A DNA stretch of 24,392 nucleotides from an uncultured beta proteobacterium (GCA_903892315.1 CAITHY010000122.1:1-24392); one strand, 5' to 3'. Counted from the stretch's first letter, positions 9,489 to 16,852 are shown. Numbers and translations are program-made. The notes: a model not told the origin generated them from the letters alone.

Positions 9489-9977
9489 ATGACTCAACCT
9501 GCTATTTCTATGATTGTTGCGCGTTCACGCAATCACGTCATTGGCCGTGACAATCAAATGCCTTGGAAGATTTCGGCTGATTTGCAATTCTTCAAGCGCA
9601 TCACCATGGGGCACCCTGTGATCATGGGTCGTAAGACCTGGGAATCTATTGGACGACCGCTTCCTGGACGTCGTAATATTGTCGTAAGCCGCAATACTGC
9701 CTATGAGGCTACTGGTGGCGAATTAGTGGGATCCCTTGATGAAGCCCTAAACAGCCTAAGGGAGTTCCCACGTGTTTTTGTTATTGGTGGTGAGCAGCTC
9801 TTCACGCAAGCGTTTCCCAGGGCGGACAGACTCTATATCACTGAGATCGATATGGATGTTGAGGGAGGTGATACCTTCTTTAAAGTTCCCAATGCCTCAG
9901 ACTGGAAAGAAGTAGAACGCACACCTGGATCCGAAGGTGGCATTACCTTTAGTTTCATTACGCTAGAACGCAAATAA
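9489..9977 (+). CDS. folA: Dihydrofolate reductase
   Basis: NADPH-dependent reduction of dihydrofolate to tetrahydrofolate. The 162-residue protein shows the Met20-type loop (VIGRDNQMPW) and the active-site acid Asp31 in MPWKISADLQFFKR. It also has the NADPH-binding MGRKTWESIGRPLPGRRNIV and the IGGEQLF motif. It follows thyA by 11 bases and is closed by a strong hairpin, so it is the last gene of this unit. Confidence 0.97.
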   Translation: MTQPAISMIVARSRNHVIGRDNQMPWKISADLQFFKRITMGHPVIMGRKTWESIGRPLPGRRNIVVSRNTAYEATGGELVGSLDEALNSLREFPRVFVIGGEQLFTQAFPRADRLYITEIDMDVEGGDTFFKVPNASDWKEVERTPGSEGGITFSFITLERK

Positions 9978-10005
9978 AAAAGGACTCCTAGGAGTCCTTT
10001 TTCTC
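9977..10005. terminator. Bidirectional terminator between folA and the PpiC-type isomerase gene
   Basis: The self-complementary AAAAGGACTCC / GGAGTCCTTTT pairs around a TA centre. It is flanked by an A-run on the left and a T-run on the right. It therefore forms a hairpin with a U-tract in either direction and serves both convergent genes. Confidence 0.9.
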
Positions 10006-10023
10006 GGGAAAACATTGTTCCTT

Positions 10024-10866
10024 TTACTGGACCACAATCTTGGCATCTTTTGCAATCTGGCCTAAGAACTCATATTGCTTTTTTTGCGTCATACCAGCGC
10101 GAATAGCTGCCTTAGCTTGCTCAAATGCTGGTGGCTTGCTCAATTTTTTATCTTCCAGTTTGATTAAATACCAGCCTTGCTGCATCTGAATTGGTGCTGG
10201 TGAAACCTGGCCTTTAGCAAGAGTTGCCAATACAGAGCCTAATTGTGGCGCTACTTGACCAGACTGAACCCAGCCTACCGCCCCGCCCTGTACTTTGTTT
10301 GGCGCTAAAGAAACGCTCTTTGCAACCTTATCAAATGATTCGCCTTTTTTAATGCGCGCTAATGCTGCTTGAGCATCGGTCTCGTTAGCTACTGCAATAT
10401 CGCTCACCTTGTATTCTGTAATCATGCCTTGAGGACCTAAGGAAGCAATCTCTTTGTTGTATTCGGCCTGAACATCAGCATCAGTAATTGGATTTTTAGC
10501 CATGTAAGTTGAAAGCTCTAGATCTGCCAAATAATTCTGGCGAATCATCACCAGCTGTGTATTGGCTTTTTCAGAATTTGCTAAACCATCTTTTTCTGCT
10601 AGCTGTGAAAGAAGCAATACTTCGATGTACTTCTCAATTACCACTTTACGCAACTCTGGAGAATCTTTTTGTCCTTGAGAAAGGGCAACCTTAATTCCCT
10701 GCTCTACCATGTCATTGGTAATGATGGCCCCATTAACAGAAGCTGCAGCATTAATAGGTAAACCGCTCTGTTGCGCACAAGCTCCGCCAACCAGTGAACT
10801 AGCTAATAATCCTGCGGCAATAAAACGTACCGCCATTGGATTTAATACAGAGATAAAAGGTTTCAT
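10024..10866 (-). CDS. Periplasmic peptidyl-prolyl isomerase, PpiC/SurA type
   Basis: Parvulin-type proline isomerase or chaperone, exported. The 280 residues begin with a signal peptide (FIAAGLLASSLVGGACA, likely cut before QQS). A SurA-like N-terminal helical region follows (INAAASVNGAIITNDMVEQG). The rotamase domain at about residues 138-240 contains KVSDIAV, KKGESFDKVAKSVS, GGAVGWV and GWYLIKLED. Cys30 near the end of the signal does not sit in a good lipobox (GGAC lacks the usual Leu/Val/Ile), so I favour a soluble periplasmic form. It stands alone, divergent from the SRAP gene across 84 bases. Confidence 0.9.
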   Translation of the reverse strand: MKPFISVLNPMAVRFIAAGLLASSLVGGACAQQSGLPINAAASVNGAIITNDMVEQGIKVALSQGQKDSPELRKVVIEKYIEVLLLSQLAEKDGLANSEKANTQLVMIRQNYLADLELSTYMAKNPITDADVQAEYNKEIASLGPQGMITEYKVSDIAVANETDAQAALARIKKGESFDKVAKSVSLAPNKVQGGAVGWVQSGQVAPQLGSVLATLAKGQVSPAPIQMQQGWYLIKLEDKKLSKPPAFEQAKAAIRAGMTQKKQYEFLGQIAKDAKIVVQ

Positions 10867-10950
10867 AAGGAAGATATCTTTCTAAAATTTAGCCTCCATA
10901 GTACCAGTAGGCATAAGTCAAGCCTGAATAAGTCACAGTAAAATGCGCCT

Positions 10951-11571
10951 ATGTGTGTTCAATATCTCACTAGCAAAAATGTTGATTGGGTAAAAACCCA
11001 CTTTGACCTTGATTTACCAACATCCACTACTCACGATGTATTTCCGACCTACCCAGGACCCATTGTGCTCAAAAGTCACAATACTGACCGTACCGCGATT
11101 GGTTTAGCGCGCTTTGGTCTATTGCCATCCTGGGCTAAAGAAGAAACCTTCGGCAGAAAAACCTATAACGCTAGAGTGGAAACGGTTGCTGAAAAGCCCT
11201 CTTATAAGTACGCCTGGACTAAGCGGCATTACGCCTTAGCCTTCGCAGATGCTTTTTACGAACCTTGTTACGAAAATGGCAAAGCAGTCCGGACCGCTAT
11301 TAAGCAAGCCAATGGCGAACCGATGGCCATCGCCTCTATTTGGGACACCTGGACCGAACCAGAAACTGGTGAACTGATAGTTTCATTTTCCATGCTGACT
11401 ATTGATGCCGGCAATCACCCAGTGATGCAACGCATGCACAAACCAGAAGATGAAAAACGTACTGTAGTCCCCTTGCGACCTGAACTCTTTAATGCGTGGC
11501 TCAATGCCACACCAGAGGAAGCACAAGCGCTATTAGAAATAGACTCTATTCCTGAACTAACGCTAGCCTAA
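10951..11571 (+). CDS. SRAP-family DNA-protein crosslink protein (YedK/HMCES type)
   Basis: The family shields abasic sites in single-stranded DNA by a stable thiazolidine crosslink through Cys2 after Met1 is removed. All expected positions are visible in the 206 residues: Cys2, Asn73, Arg75 and Glu77 in NARVET, Glu104 in AFYEP, and His163. The family's usual HDRMPVIL end is replaced by MHKPEDEKRTVVPL, a longer loop after the active histidine. It is divergent from the isomerase gene, and its stop overlaps the stop of the convergent lipoprotein gene by four bases. No LexA-type operator stood out in the 84-base upstream gap. Confidence 0.93.
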   Translation: MCVQYLTSKNVDWVKTHFDLDLPTSTTHDVFPTYPGPIVLKSHNTDRTAIGLARFGLLPSWAKEETFGRKTYNARVETVAEKPSYKYAWTKRHYALAFADAFYEPCYENGKAVRTAIKQANGEPMAIASIWDTWTEPETGELIVSFSMLTIDAGNHPVMQRMHKPEDEKRTVVPLRPELFNAWLNATPEEAQALLEIDSIPELTLA

Positions 11572-11903
11572 AAGGTGATGACTGGTTTTGTGGCTTGATA
11601 GGGATCAGCTGATTGTATTTCTAGTGCCTCAGCCTCCTCTTCGCCCTGTGGTTGATTATAAAATTTTGCGTCTAATGCACGCTCTTTAGCTATACGAGCA
11701 TCCTCTGCTCTTGGATCGACCGGACCAAACGGTCCTTCAGCCGGAGACAAGGACTGCCTATTGAATTCCTGAACCTGCCCAGGAGTGTATGGGGAATAAG
11801 TTGTTGACCCAGGGGGTAAGAGAGGGGTTTGAGAACAAGCCGAAACACCGATCAATAACAGGAATGGACCTAGTCTCGAGAAGAATGTATTCATGAAACC
11901 CAT
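11568..11903 (-). CDS. Small proline-rich lipoprotein, function unknown
   Basis: An unrecognised protein of 111 residues from ATG 11903, or 108 from the in-frame ATG at 11894; neither start has a clear ribosome site. The hydrophobic leader FLLLIGVSAC ends in a plausible lipobox with Cys23 as the lipid anchor. A Pro/Ser/Gly-rich stretch (PLLPPGSTTYSPYTPG) follows, then a charged region (DPRAEDARIAKERALDAKF) and an acidic tail. No enzyme motif is visible. It starts 21 bases after msrQ on the same strand, so it is probably the last gene of the iorAB-msrQ unit. Confidence 0.75.
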   Translation of the reverse strand: MGFMNTFFSRLGPFLLLIGVSACSQTPLLPPGSTTYSPYTPGQVQEFNRQSLSPAEGPFGPVDPRAEDARIAKERALDAKFYNQPQGEEEAEALEIQSADPYQATKPVITF

Positions 11904-11924
11904 TGTATGGCAGCAGTCATTACT

Positions 11925-12530
11925 TCATCTAAGCGAATGACTTCGGTAACCCTGGAGCACATTTCTGACTACTGGGATACGGCAGGTGAGCAATAGCAAG
12001 ATAACCGCCCCATAAATCGAGACGGTTCCTAAATCATTTTTACCTGCTTTATGCCACCAGTAGTGAACTATCGCAGTACAGGCGATCAAGTACACGAGTT
12101 TATGCAATAAAGTCCAACGCCTACCCAATTGGCGTACAGCCCAATGATTCGATGTCAGCGCTAAGGGCATGAGTAATACCAAGGTCAAAAAGCCCATCGT
12201 AATAAAGGGGCGCTTTACAACATCACTCCACATGGACTGAAGATTGAGATTCTGATCCAGCCAGAACCAGATAGAAAAGTGAATGCAGGCGTAAAAGAAG
12301 CAAAAGAGCCCCAGCATGCGACGCAGCTTAATCCAAGCAGTCAAACCGGTAATCAAGCGCAAAGGGGTCATCGCCAGCGTGATACATAAAAAGACCAGCG
12401 CCCAAGTACCAGTCGAGCGAGTAATAAACTCAATGGGATTGGCGCCTAAACCTTCGTGATCGCCTAGCCAAACTAAGCGAGCTAGCGGCAGCAAAGAAAG
12501 CAAGAAGACCGTTGTCTTAATCAAATTCAT
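11925..12530 (-). CDS. msrQ: MsrQ, heme-binding membrane subunit of the MsrPQ system
   Basis: Integral membrane b-type cytochrome that feeds electrons to MsrP for repair of methionine sulfoxide in periplasmic proteins. The 201-residue product has about six hydrophobic helices. It carries the family's conserved histidines in FFYACIHFSIWFW and in LLHKLVYLIACTAIVHYWWH, the usual heme-ligand areas, plus GTWALVFLCITLAMTPLR. I chose ATG 12530; the frame extends upstream only to a TTG inside a large hairpin. Its partner msrP is not adjacent but about 8 kb away (20541-21503). Instead it follows the iorAB-type genes, 93 bases after the large-subunit stop, behind that hairpin. Confidence 0.92.
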   Translation of the reverse strand: MNLIKTTVFLLSLLPLARLVWLGDHEGLGANPIEFITRSTGTWALVFLCITLAMTPLRLITGLTAWIKLRRMLGLFCFFYACIHFSIWFWLDQNLNLQSMWSDVVKRPFITMGFLTLVLLMPLALTSNHWAVRQLGRRWTLLHKLVYLIACTAIVHYWWHKAGKNDLGTVSIYGAVILLLLTCRIPVVRNVLQGYRSHSLR

Positions 12531-12538
12531 AAGCCATA

Positions 12539-12579
12539 TTAAACGACCCCATTGATTCTGAATCAATGGGGTCGTTTAA
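12539..12579 (-). terminator. Long perfect hairpin between the large hydroxylase gene and msrQ
   Basis: Bases 12539-12557 pair perfectly with 12561-12579 (19 bp, core ACGACCCCATTGATT) around a 3-base CTG loop. On the - strand the stem is followed only by TTTAATAT, a poor U-tract, and the msrQ ATG lies 8 bases beyond. It may end the iorAB transcript incompletely, or act as an attenuator or processing site for msrQ. Confidence 0.7.
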
Positions 12580-12623
12580 TGAATTGGAATATAAATAAAA
12601 CTGAAGTCGGACTAAAGCTAAAA

Positions 12624-14855
12624 CTAAGCCAAACTCAGCCCTTCCTTGCTCAGCGGGAAGTTTCGAACGGGTCTACCGATCGCAGCAGAAATGGCATTAG
12701 CAACAGCAGGGCCAACTACACAGATCGTTGGCTCGCCCACTCCACCCCAAAAATCCAAGCTGGGAACCAGGACTGTTTCAATCCTTGGTGTAGCCGATAG
12801 CTTCAATATTGGGTAAGTATCCAAATTCTGCTGTTTAATGCGGCCGTTTTCTACAGAGATCTCTGGCAAGAAGATTGCGCCTAAGGCCATAGCCACAGAA
12901 CCTTCAATTTGCTCTCGGGTTAAGTAGGGATTAACAACATGTCCAGAATTTAAGGCAAACACTAAGCGCGTTACCTTTACTACATTATTCTGCACGGTCA
13001 CCTCAGCTACGCAAGCAGAGTAGCTGGCATAGCCCATGAACTGAGCAACACCACGATAAGTTCCTGCTGGCAAAGGCTTATCCCAATCCGCCTTCTTTGC
13101 AGCAGCGTTGAGCACACCTAAATGCTTTGGATGATGTTGCATCAGCGCCTGCCTAAATTTCACAGGATCCTTACCGGCTGCCTTAGCGCACTCATCCATA
13201 AAGCATTCCATGAAGATGCCGTTTTGATTGGTATTCACGCCGCGCCATGGGCCAACTGGCACATGGGTATTCTTCATCACATACTCTGTTAAAAGCGTCG
13301 GGAAGGTATAGCCAAGCTGTGCATCAGGACCACTCTCATAGAAACCTTGGAGCTGACGCTCATCTTTTCCATTTTTAATGGCCTGTGGTGCCAATGTAGC
13401 ATTAATCGATTGGCCGGCAACCTTGATATGCATGCCTGTCACATTGCCAGAACCATCTATGCCAGCAGTCATTTTTGCCATCGCTATTGGATGATAGTAA
13501 TCATGAGTCATATCTTCTTCACGACTCCAAATGACTTTGACTGGCACCCCTGGAAACTTTTGCGCCACTTTGGCAGCAAAGGTTGTGAAGTCTTGTGTAG
13601 ATCCGCGACGACCCAAGCCACAACCCGAATCCAATTTATATACTTCGCAATTGGCGAGTGGCAACCCAGTAGCTTCAGATAAAGCTGCGTGAGAACCTTC
13701 ACCATTTTGAGTAGGTACCCATGCCTCTGCACGATCGCCTGTGATTTTGACAGTCGCGTTCATTGGCTCCATCGTGACGTGCGCACGATAAGGCGTGTAA
13801 TAGATAGCTTCCACTTTCTTGGCGGCGCTATTGATGGCGGCAGGTGCATCACCTTCTTTACGCTGCCAAAAGTCGCCTTCCTCATCCAAACCATCGCGCA
13901 ACATTTTATTAATGCCATCCTGTGAGACGCTAGCAGCTTTGCCTTCATCCCAAACAATGGGCATAGCATTCAGCGCAGTATTAGCATGCCACCAGGTATC
14001 AGCCACTACCGCTACAGTACTGTCATCAATCTTGACTACACCTTTCACACCACGCATCCCTTTAATCTTGGCTTCGTCGTAACTCACCAATTTGCCACCA
14101 AAGACTGGGCAGGCTTTTACGGAAGCACAAAGCATCCCTGGAAGCTGTAAATCAACGCCATACACTTTTGATCCATTGACCTTATTGGCAGTATCCAAAC
14201 GCGCATAAGGCTGTCCAGCAACTTTCCAATCCCTAGGATCTCGCAAGCTAATCGATTTAGGATCGGGCGGGGTTAAAGTGGATGCCAGCTCGGCCACTTT
14301 GCCGTAGGTTGTTTTTCGACCTGTTGCTTTATGCGTGATCACACCCTTGTCTACAGTCAACTCCGCAACGGCGACATTCCACTGATTAGCGGCTGCCTGC
14401 ATTAACATGATGCGAGCTGCTGCTGCGCCTCGACGAACATAGTCTTCAGAGATTCGAATGCCGCGGCTACCGCCAGTACCATGCTCACCCCAAACACGCT
14501 TGCGCGCCAAACTTTGTCCTGGCGTAGCTGACTGCGTTTTCACCTTTTTCCAATTGCACTCGAGCTCCTCGGTAACTAATTGAGCCAAACCTGTACGAGT
14601 GCCCTGCCCCATCTCCGATCGAGCAATTCTGATGTAGACAGTATCGTCTGGCTTAATACTGACCCAAGCATTGACTTCAGCTTCGCCTGCTTGAGTTGGC
14701 GTATTCGGGTCATATTTCGCGCCCGCCTGGGCGAATGCGGCATTAGGCAAAGCGCCTATACCCAGCATAAGCCCACCACCCAGCATAGCGCCCTTGATAA
14801 TGAAATCACGACGAGAAGAATTCTCTAAATGAGGAGTTTGTTTTAGTGTTGTCAT
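12624..14855 (-). CDS. Molybdenum hydroxylase large subunit, IorB-like, Tat-exported
   Basis: Molybdopterin-binding subunit of the xanthine dehydrogenase family, of the type that hydroxylates aldehydes or N-heterocycles (isoquinoline or nicotinate type). The 743-residue protein starts at ATG 14855, behind an AGGACAAG ribosome site; the frame extends upstream into the small-subunit gene. A Tat signal shows as SSRRDFI (Arg15-Arg16), a hydrophobic stretch and a likely cut after Ala42. Family stretches include RSEMGQGTRTGL, RVWGEHGTGGSRGIR, GCGLGRRGSTQDF and REQIEGSVAMALGAI. The catalytic base is Glu708 in GGVGEPT. With no FAD subunit, electrons probably go to a cytochrome, which is not encoded here. 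The substrate cannot be told from sequence. Confidence 0.92.
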   Translation of the reverse strand: MTTLKQTPHLENSSRRDFIIKGAMLGGGLMLGIGALPNAAFAQAGAKYDPNTPTQAGEAEVNAWVSIKPDDTVYIRIARSEMGQGTRTGLAQLVTEELECNWKKVKTQSATPGQSLARKRVWGEHGTGGSRGIRISEDYVRRGAAAARIMLMQAAANQWNVAVAELTVDKGVITHKATGRKTTYGKVAELASTLTPPDPKSISLRDPRDWKVAGQPYARLDTANKVNGSKVYGVDLQLPGMLCASVKACPVFGGKLVSYDEAKIKGMRGVKGVVKIDDSTVAVVADTWWHANTALNAMPIVWDEGKAASVSQDGINKMLRDGLDEEGDFWQRKEGDAPAAINSAAKKVEAIYYTPYRAHVTMEPMNATVKITGDRAEAWVPTQNGEGSHAALSEATGLPLANCEVYKLDSGCGLGRRGSTQDFTTFAAKVAQKFPGVPVKVIWSREEDMTHDYYHPIAMAKMTAGIDGSGNVTGMHIKVAGQSINATLAPQAIKNGKDERQLQGFYESGPDAQLGYTFPTLLTEYVMKNTHVPVGPWRGVNTNQNGIFMECFMDECAKAAGKDPVKFRQALMQHHPKHLGVLNAAAKKADWDKPLPAGTYRGVAQFMGYASYSACVAEVTVQNNVVKVTRLVFALNSGHVVNPYLTREQIEGSVAMALGAIFLPEISVENGRIKQQNLDTYPILKLSATPRIETVLVPSLDFWGGVGEPTICVVGPAVANAISAAIGRPVRNFPLSKEGLSLA

Positions 14856-14865
14856 ATTCTTGTCC

Positions 14866-15363
14866 TTATCCACGTGTCGCAGGAGTAGCGTTGTACTGCG
14901 CCAAAACATCCGCTAATTTCTTTTGACCTGAGGCAACATGAATTCCATCTCGAATTTTTTGATACGTCCCACAACGACATAAATTGCCCATGGCGTTATC
15001 GATATCGGCATCCGTCGGTTTTGGATTCCGCTTCAAAAGAGCGGCGGCTGCCATGATTTGACCTGATTGGCAATAACCGCACTGAGGCACATCGAGTGCA
15101 ACCCAAGCCTGCTGTACTGGATGCGTATTGTTTTTTGAGAGCGCTTCAATAGTGGTAATTTTGGCTTTACCAACAGCAGATACTGGAATTGAACAAGAAC
15201 GTACTGGCTCACCATTGAGGTAAACAGTACAGGCTCCGCATTGTGCGACTCCACAGCCATACTTCGTACCAGTGAGCCCTACCACTTCACGAATAGCCCA
15301 CAACAAGGGCATATTAGGCTCTACTTCGATATTCTGAACCTGACCATTAATGTCTAATTGCAT
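14866..15363 (-). CDS. Molybdenum hydroxylase 2Fe-2S subunit, IorA-like
   Basis: Small subunit with two 2Fe-2S clusters that carries electrons away from the molybdenum site. Of 165 residues, Cys37, Cys42, Cys45 and Cys57 form the plant-ferredoxin-type cluster (YGCGVAQCGACTVYLNG). Cys95, Cys98, Cys129 and Cys131 form the second (CGYCQSGQ and NLCRCGTY). It has no export signal, so it would leave the cytoplasm by riding on the Tat signal of the large subunit, whose start lies 10 bases after its stop. It is the first gene of the leftward unit, divergent from the acidic orphan across 142 bases. Confidence 0.95.
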   Translation of the reverse strand: MQLDINGQVQNIEVEPNMPLLWAIREVVGLTGTKYGCGVAQCGACTVYLNGEPVRSCSIPVSAVGKAKITTIEALSKNNTHPVQQAWVALDVPQCGYCQSGQIMAAAALLKRNPKPTDADIDNAMGNLCRCGTYQKIRDGIHVASGQKKLADVLAQYNATPATRG

Positions 15364-15441
15364 GTTGTCTCCTGTGGTTTTCTTTTCAAAAGACTATAAA
15401 TCATTCTGGACTTTTTGCGCTCGCACATAAATGTCTTGGTC

Positions 15442-15456
15442 TAGGGTAAAACCCTA
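15442..15456. promoter_or_regulatory. Candidate operator between iorA and the acidic orphan gene
   Basis: The perfect inverted repeat TAGGGT-AAA-ACCCTA lies in the 142-base divergent gap, 78 bases from the iorA ATG and 49 from the orphan's. Its symmetry and place suit a dimeric regulator. No clear promoter boxes were found around it, so the role is inferred. Bases 15475-15483 (TGCTATCCT) could be an extended -10 for the rightward gene. Confidence 0.4.
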
Positions 15457-15505
15457 TCGAATTAGGCTGTAATTTGCTATCCTGAAGGTTCAATTAAGGA
15501 TAAAT

Positions 15506-15721
15506 ATGACCGAAGAAAACCAAACCCAGAATGACGAAGATTTTGACTATGGGTGCGAGTGCGCAATGACCTTGCTCAACGAACCCACTGAGGATCGTCT
15601 GAACGACTTAATTGATGAACTGGATGAAGATGGCATGATCTCCACCGAAGTAGTTTATGGCTTACTAGCCACCATCCTCATGAGCATGAACGAGGAAGAG
15701 CACGAAGGTGACGAACACTAA
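15506..15721 (+). CDS. Very acidic 71-residue protein, function unknown
   Basis: I do not recognise this protein. Of 71 residues 23 are Asp or Glu and only one is Arg (no Lys), giving a strong negative charge. A short CEC pair lies at 18-20, a central part (LNEPTEDRLNDLIDELDEDG) looks helical, and a hydrophobic patch follows (VVYGLLATILMSM). An AAGGAT ribosome site before the ATG supports translation. The gene is divergent from iorA and its stop abuts the stop of the convergent pterin dehydratase gene. The composition suits a small binding protein, nucleic-acid mimic or metal buffer, but nothing decides between these. Confidence 0.75.
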   Translation: MTEENQTQNDEDFDYGCECAMTLLNEPTEDRLNDLIDELDEDGMISTEVVYGLLATILMSMNEEEHEGDEH

Positions 15722-15729
15722 TTAGTGTT
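15714..15729. repeat. 16-bp perfect palindrome across two abutting stop codons
   Basis: AACACTAATTAGTGTT reads the same on both strands and spans the stops of the acidic orphan and the pterin dehydratase gene. In RNA it would give a 6-bp stem with an AATT loop. There is no clear T-run, so it would be at most a weak terminator. Confidence 0.5.
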
Positions 15730-16012
15730 GATTTACCTGGGAAGCAAAGGCATCCATTGCCTTTGCCAACTGAATATCCAGTGTGGTTAAAGCACCAGCG
15801 GAATGCGTACTTAATTCCACTATCACCTTATTCCAAGAGTTTGACCAATCGGGGTGATGGTTTATTTTTTCAGCATACTGCGCGCAGAGCGTCATAAATT
15901 CAAAAGCTTGCTGAAAGTCTGCAAAAACAAACTCGCGTGCTATTGCCTTACCCTCAAGCTCTAAAGACCACAAGGGAATTTCTTTTTCTAAATCTAAATC
16001 ATCAACTATCAC
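15722..16012 (-). CDS. Pterin-4a-carbinolamine dehydratase family protein
   Basis: Family enzymes dehydrate 4a-hydroxytetrahydrobiopterin. Many bacterial members occur in organisms without aromatic amino acid hydroxylases and are linked to molybdopterin metabolism. The 96 residues carry the full active-site pattern: Glu48, His52-His53-Pro54, Trp60, His70 and Asp79 (in KINHHPDW, VELSTHSAGALTTLD). Spacing exactly fits the functional consensus as I recall it. It follows the rsuA gene by 12 bases on the same strand. No phenylalanine hydroxylase is visible nearby, but cofactor-synthesis genes and two molybdoenzymes are, so a molybdopterin link is worth considering. Confidence 0.9.
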   Translation of the reverse strand: MIVDDLDLEKEIPLWSLELEGKAIAREFVFADFQQAFEFMTLCAQYAEKINHHPDWSNSWNKVIVELSTHSAGALTTLDIQLAKAMDAFASQVNQH

Positions 16013-16024
16013 GATAGACTGCCT

Positions 16025-16750
16025 TTAGCTAGAAATGCTTTGAGAGAGTTGCCGTAAATCCTCTGGATAGAGCCAGCGCCATTCGCCCTCTGCCAGATCT
16101 GCAGGCATTTGGTATGCCCCAATTTCAGTGCGGCGCAGTTGGGCAACATGATTTCCAACAGCTGCCATCATGCGCTTTACTTGATGATAGCGCCCCTCAA
16201 CAATCGTCATTGCTAAGACATGATCAGACACTTGTTTGCATGCCGTGGTATAGCAAGGTTTGGGATCATCATCAAGCACAACGCCACTCATCAAATGATC
16301 GATTTGCTTTTGTGTAATCGGTTCCGGTGTTGTAATTTCATAAACCTTACCAATATTTTTCTTGGGGGTCGTCATCTTATGAATAAACTGACCATCATCC
16401 GAGATTAATAGCAATCCAGTGGTGTCATAGTCCAAGCGACCAACGCATTGGAGTCCCCGCTCAACAAAAGGGCTTGGTAGTAAGCTATAAACACTGGGAT
16501 GATGTGTCGTTTTATGAGAGCACTCGTAATTCGCTGGCTTATTAAAAGCAAGGTAGGCTTTCTCGTGATACTCCCAGTCTTTACCCTCTACGTTGAGCAT
16601 TAGACTGTCGGTAGCGATTCTTGCTTCGGGGTCCTCAGCCAACACTCCGTTGACCTTAACCAGCTCGGCATATACCAAATCACTACAATAGCGCCGGGTA
16701 CCAAAGCCTTGGCTAAAGAGAATTTTTTCTAGGGAAATAGGTTTTGCCAT
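16025..16750 (-). CDS. rsuA: 16S rRNA pseudouridine(516) synthase RsuA
   Basis: Converts U516 of 16S rRNA to pseudouridine. The 241-residue protein has an N-terminal S4-type RNA-binding domain (residues about 4-50, SLEKILFSQGFGTRRYC...VKVNG). The synthase domain carries the catalytic Asp107 in GRLDYDTTGLLLISDDGQ, and EGRYHQVKRMMAAVGNHV is nearly identical to E. coli RsuA. It is the first gene of a two-gene leftward unit with the pterin dehydratase. Family assignment is firm; the exact uridine is by orthology. Confidence 0.92.
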   Translation of the reverse strand: MAKPISLEKILFSQGFGTRRYCSDLVYAELVKVNGVLAEDPEARIATDSLMLNVEGKDWEYHEKAYLAFNKPANYECSHKTTHHPSVYSLLPSPFVERGLQCVGRLDYDTTGLLLISDDGQFIHKMTTPKKNIGKVYEITTPEPITQKQIDHLMSGVVLDDDPKPCYTTACKQVSDHVLAMTIVEGRYHQVKRMMAAVGNHVAQLRRTEIGAYQMPADLAEGEWRWLYPEDLRQLSQSISS

Positions 16751-16805
16751 ATGCTGCAGAGGATACTACAGAGGGGGCTCGTATTGACTTGAGCATTCCT
16801 GCTCT

Positions 16806-16824
16806 GCAATTCATTATCATTAGA
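16806..16824. promoter_or_regulatory. Possible Fur-type box upstream of the DUF2889 gene
   Basis: On the - strand the 19 bases read TCTAATGATAATGAATTGC. By hand alignment, 13 of 19 match the classic Fur consensus, including an unbroken TAATGATAAT. It lies in the 102-base gap between rsuA and DUF2889, 28 bases before the DUF2889 ATG. AT-rich gaps give chance matches, so this is tentative. Confidence 0.3.
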
Positions 16825-16852
16825 TAACCCTCAATTGAATATCTCCGTCATC

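Noticed and set aside
12531..12566. TTG start for msrQ at 12566
   Set aside because: It lies inside the hairpin and adds residues unlike the family; ATG 12530 gives the expected N-terminus.
13347..13682. Rightward open frames of about 110 codons within the hydroxylase gene
   Set aside because: They are antisense to a well-conserved coding region, with no family features.
12624..14909. Longer start for the hydroxylase large subunit at 14909
   Set aside because: It would overlap the small-subunit gene and put about 18 unlikely residues before the Tat signal; ATG 14855 has a good ribosome site.
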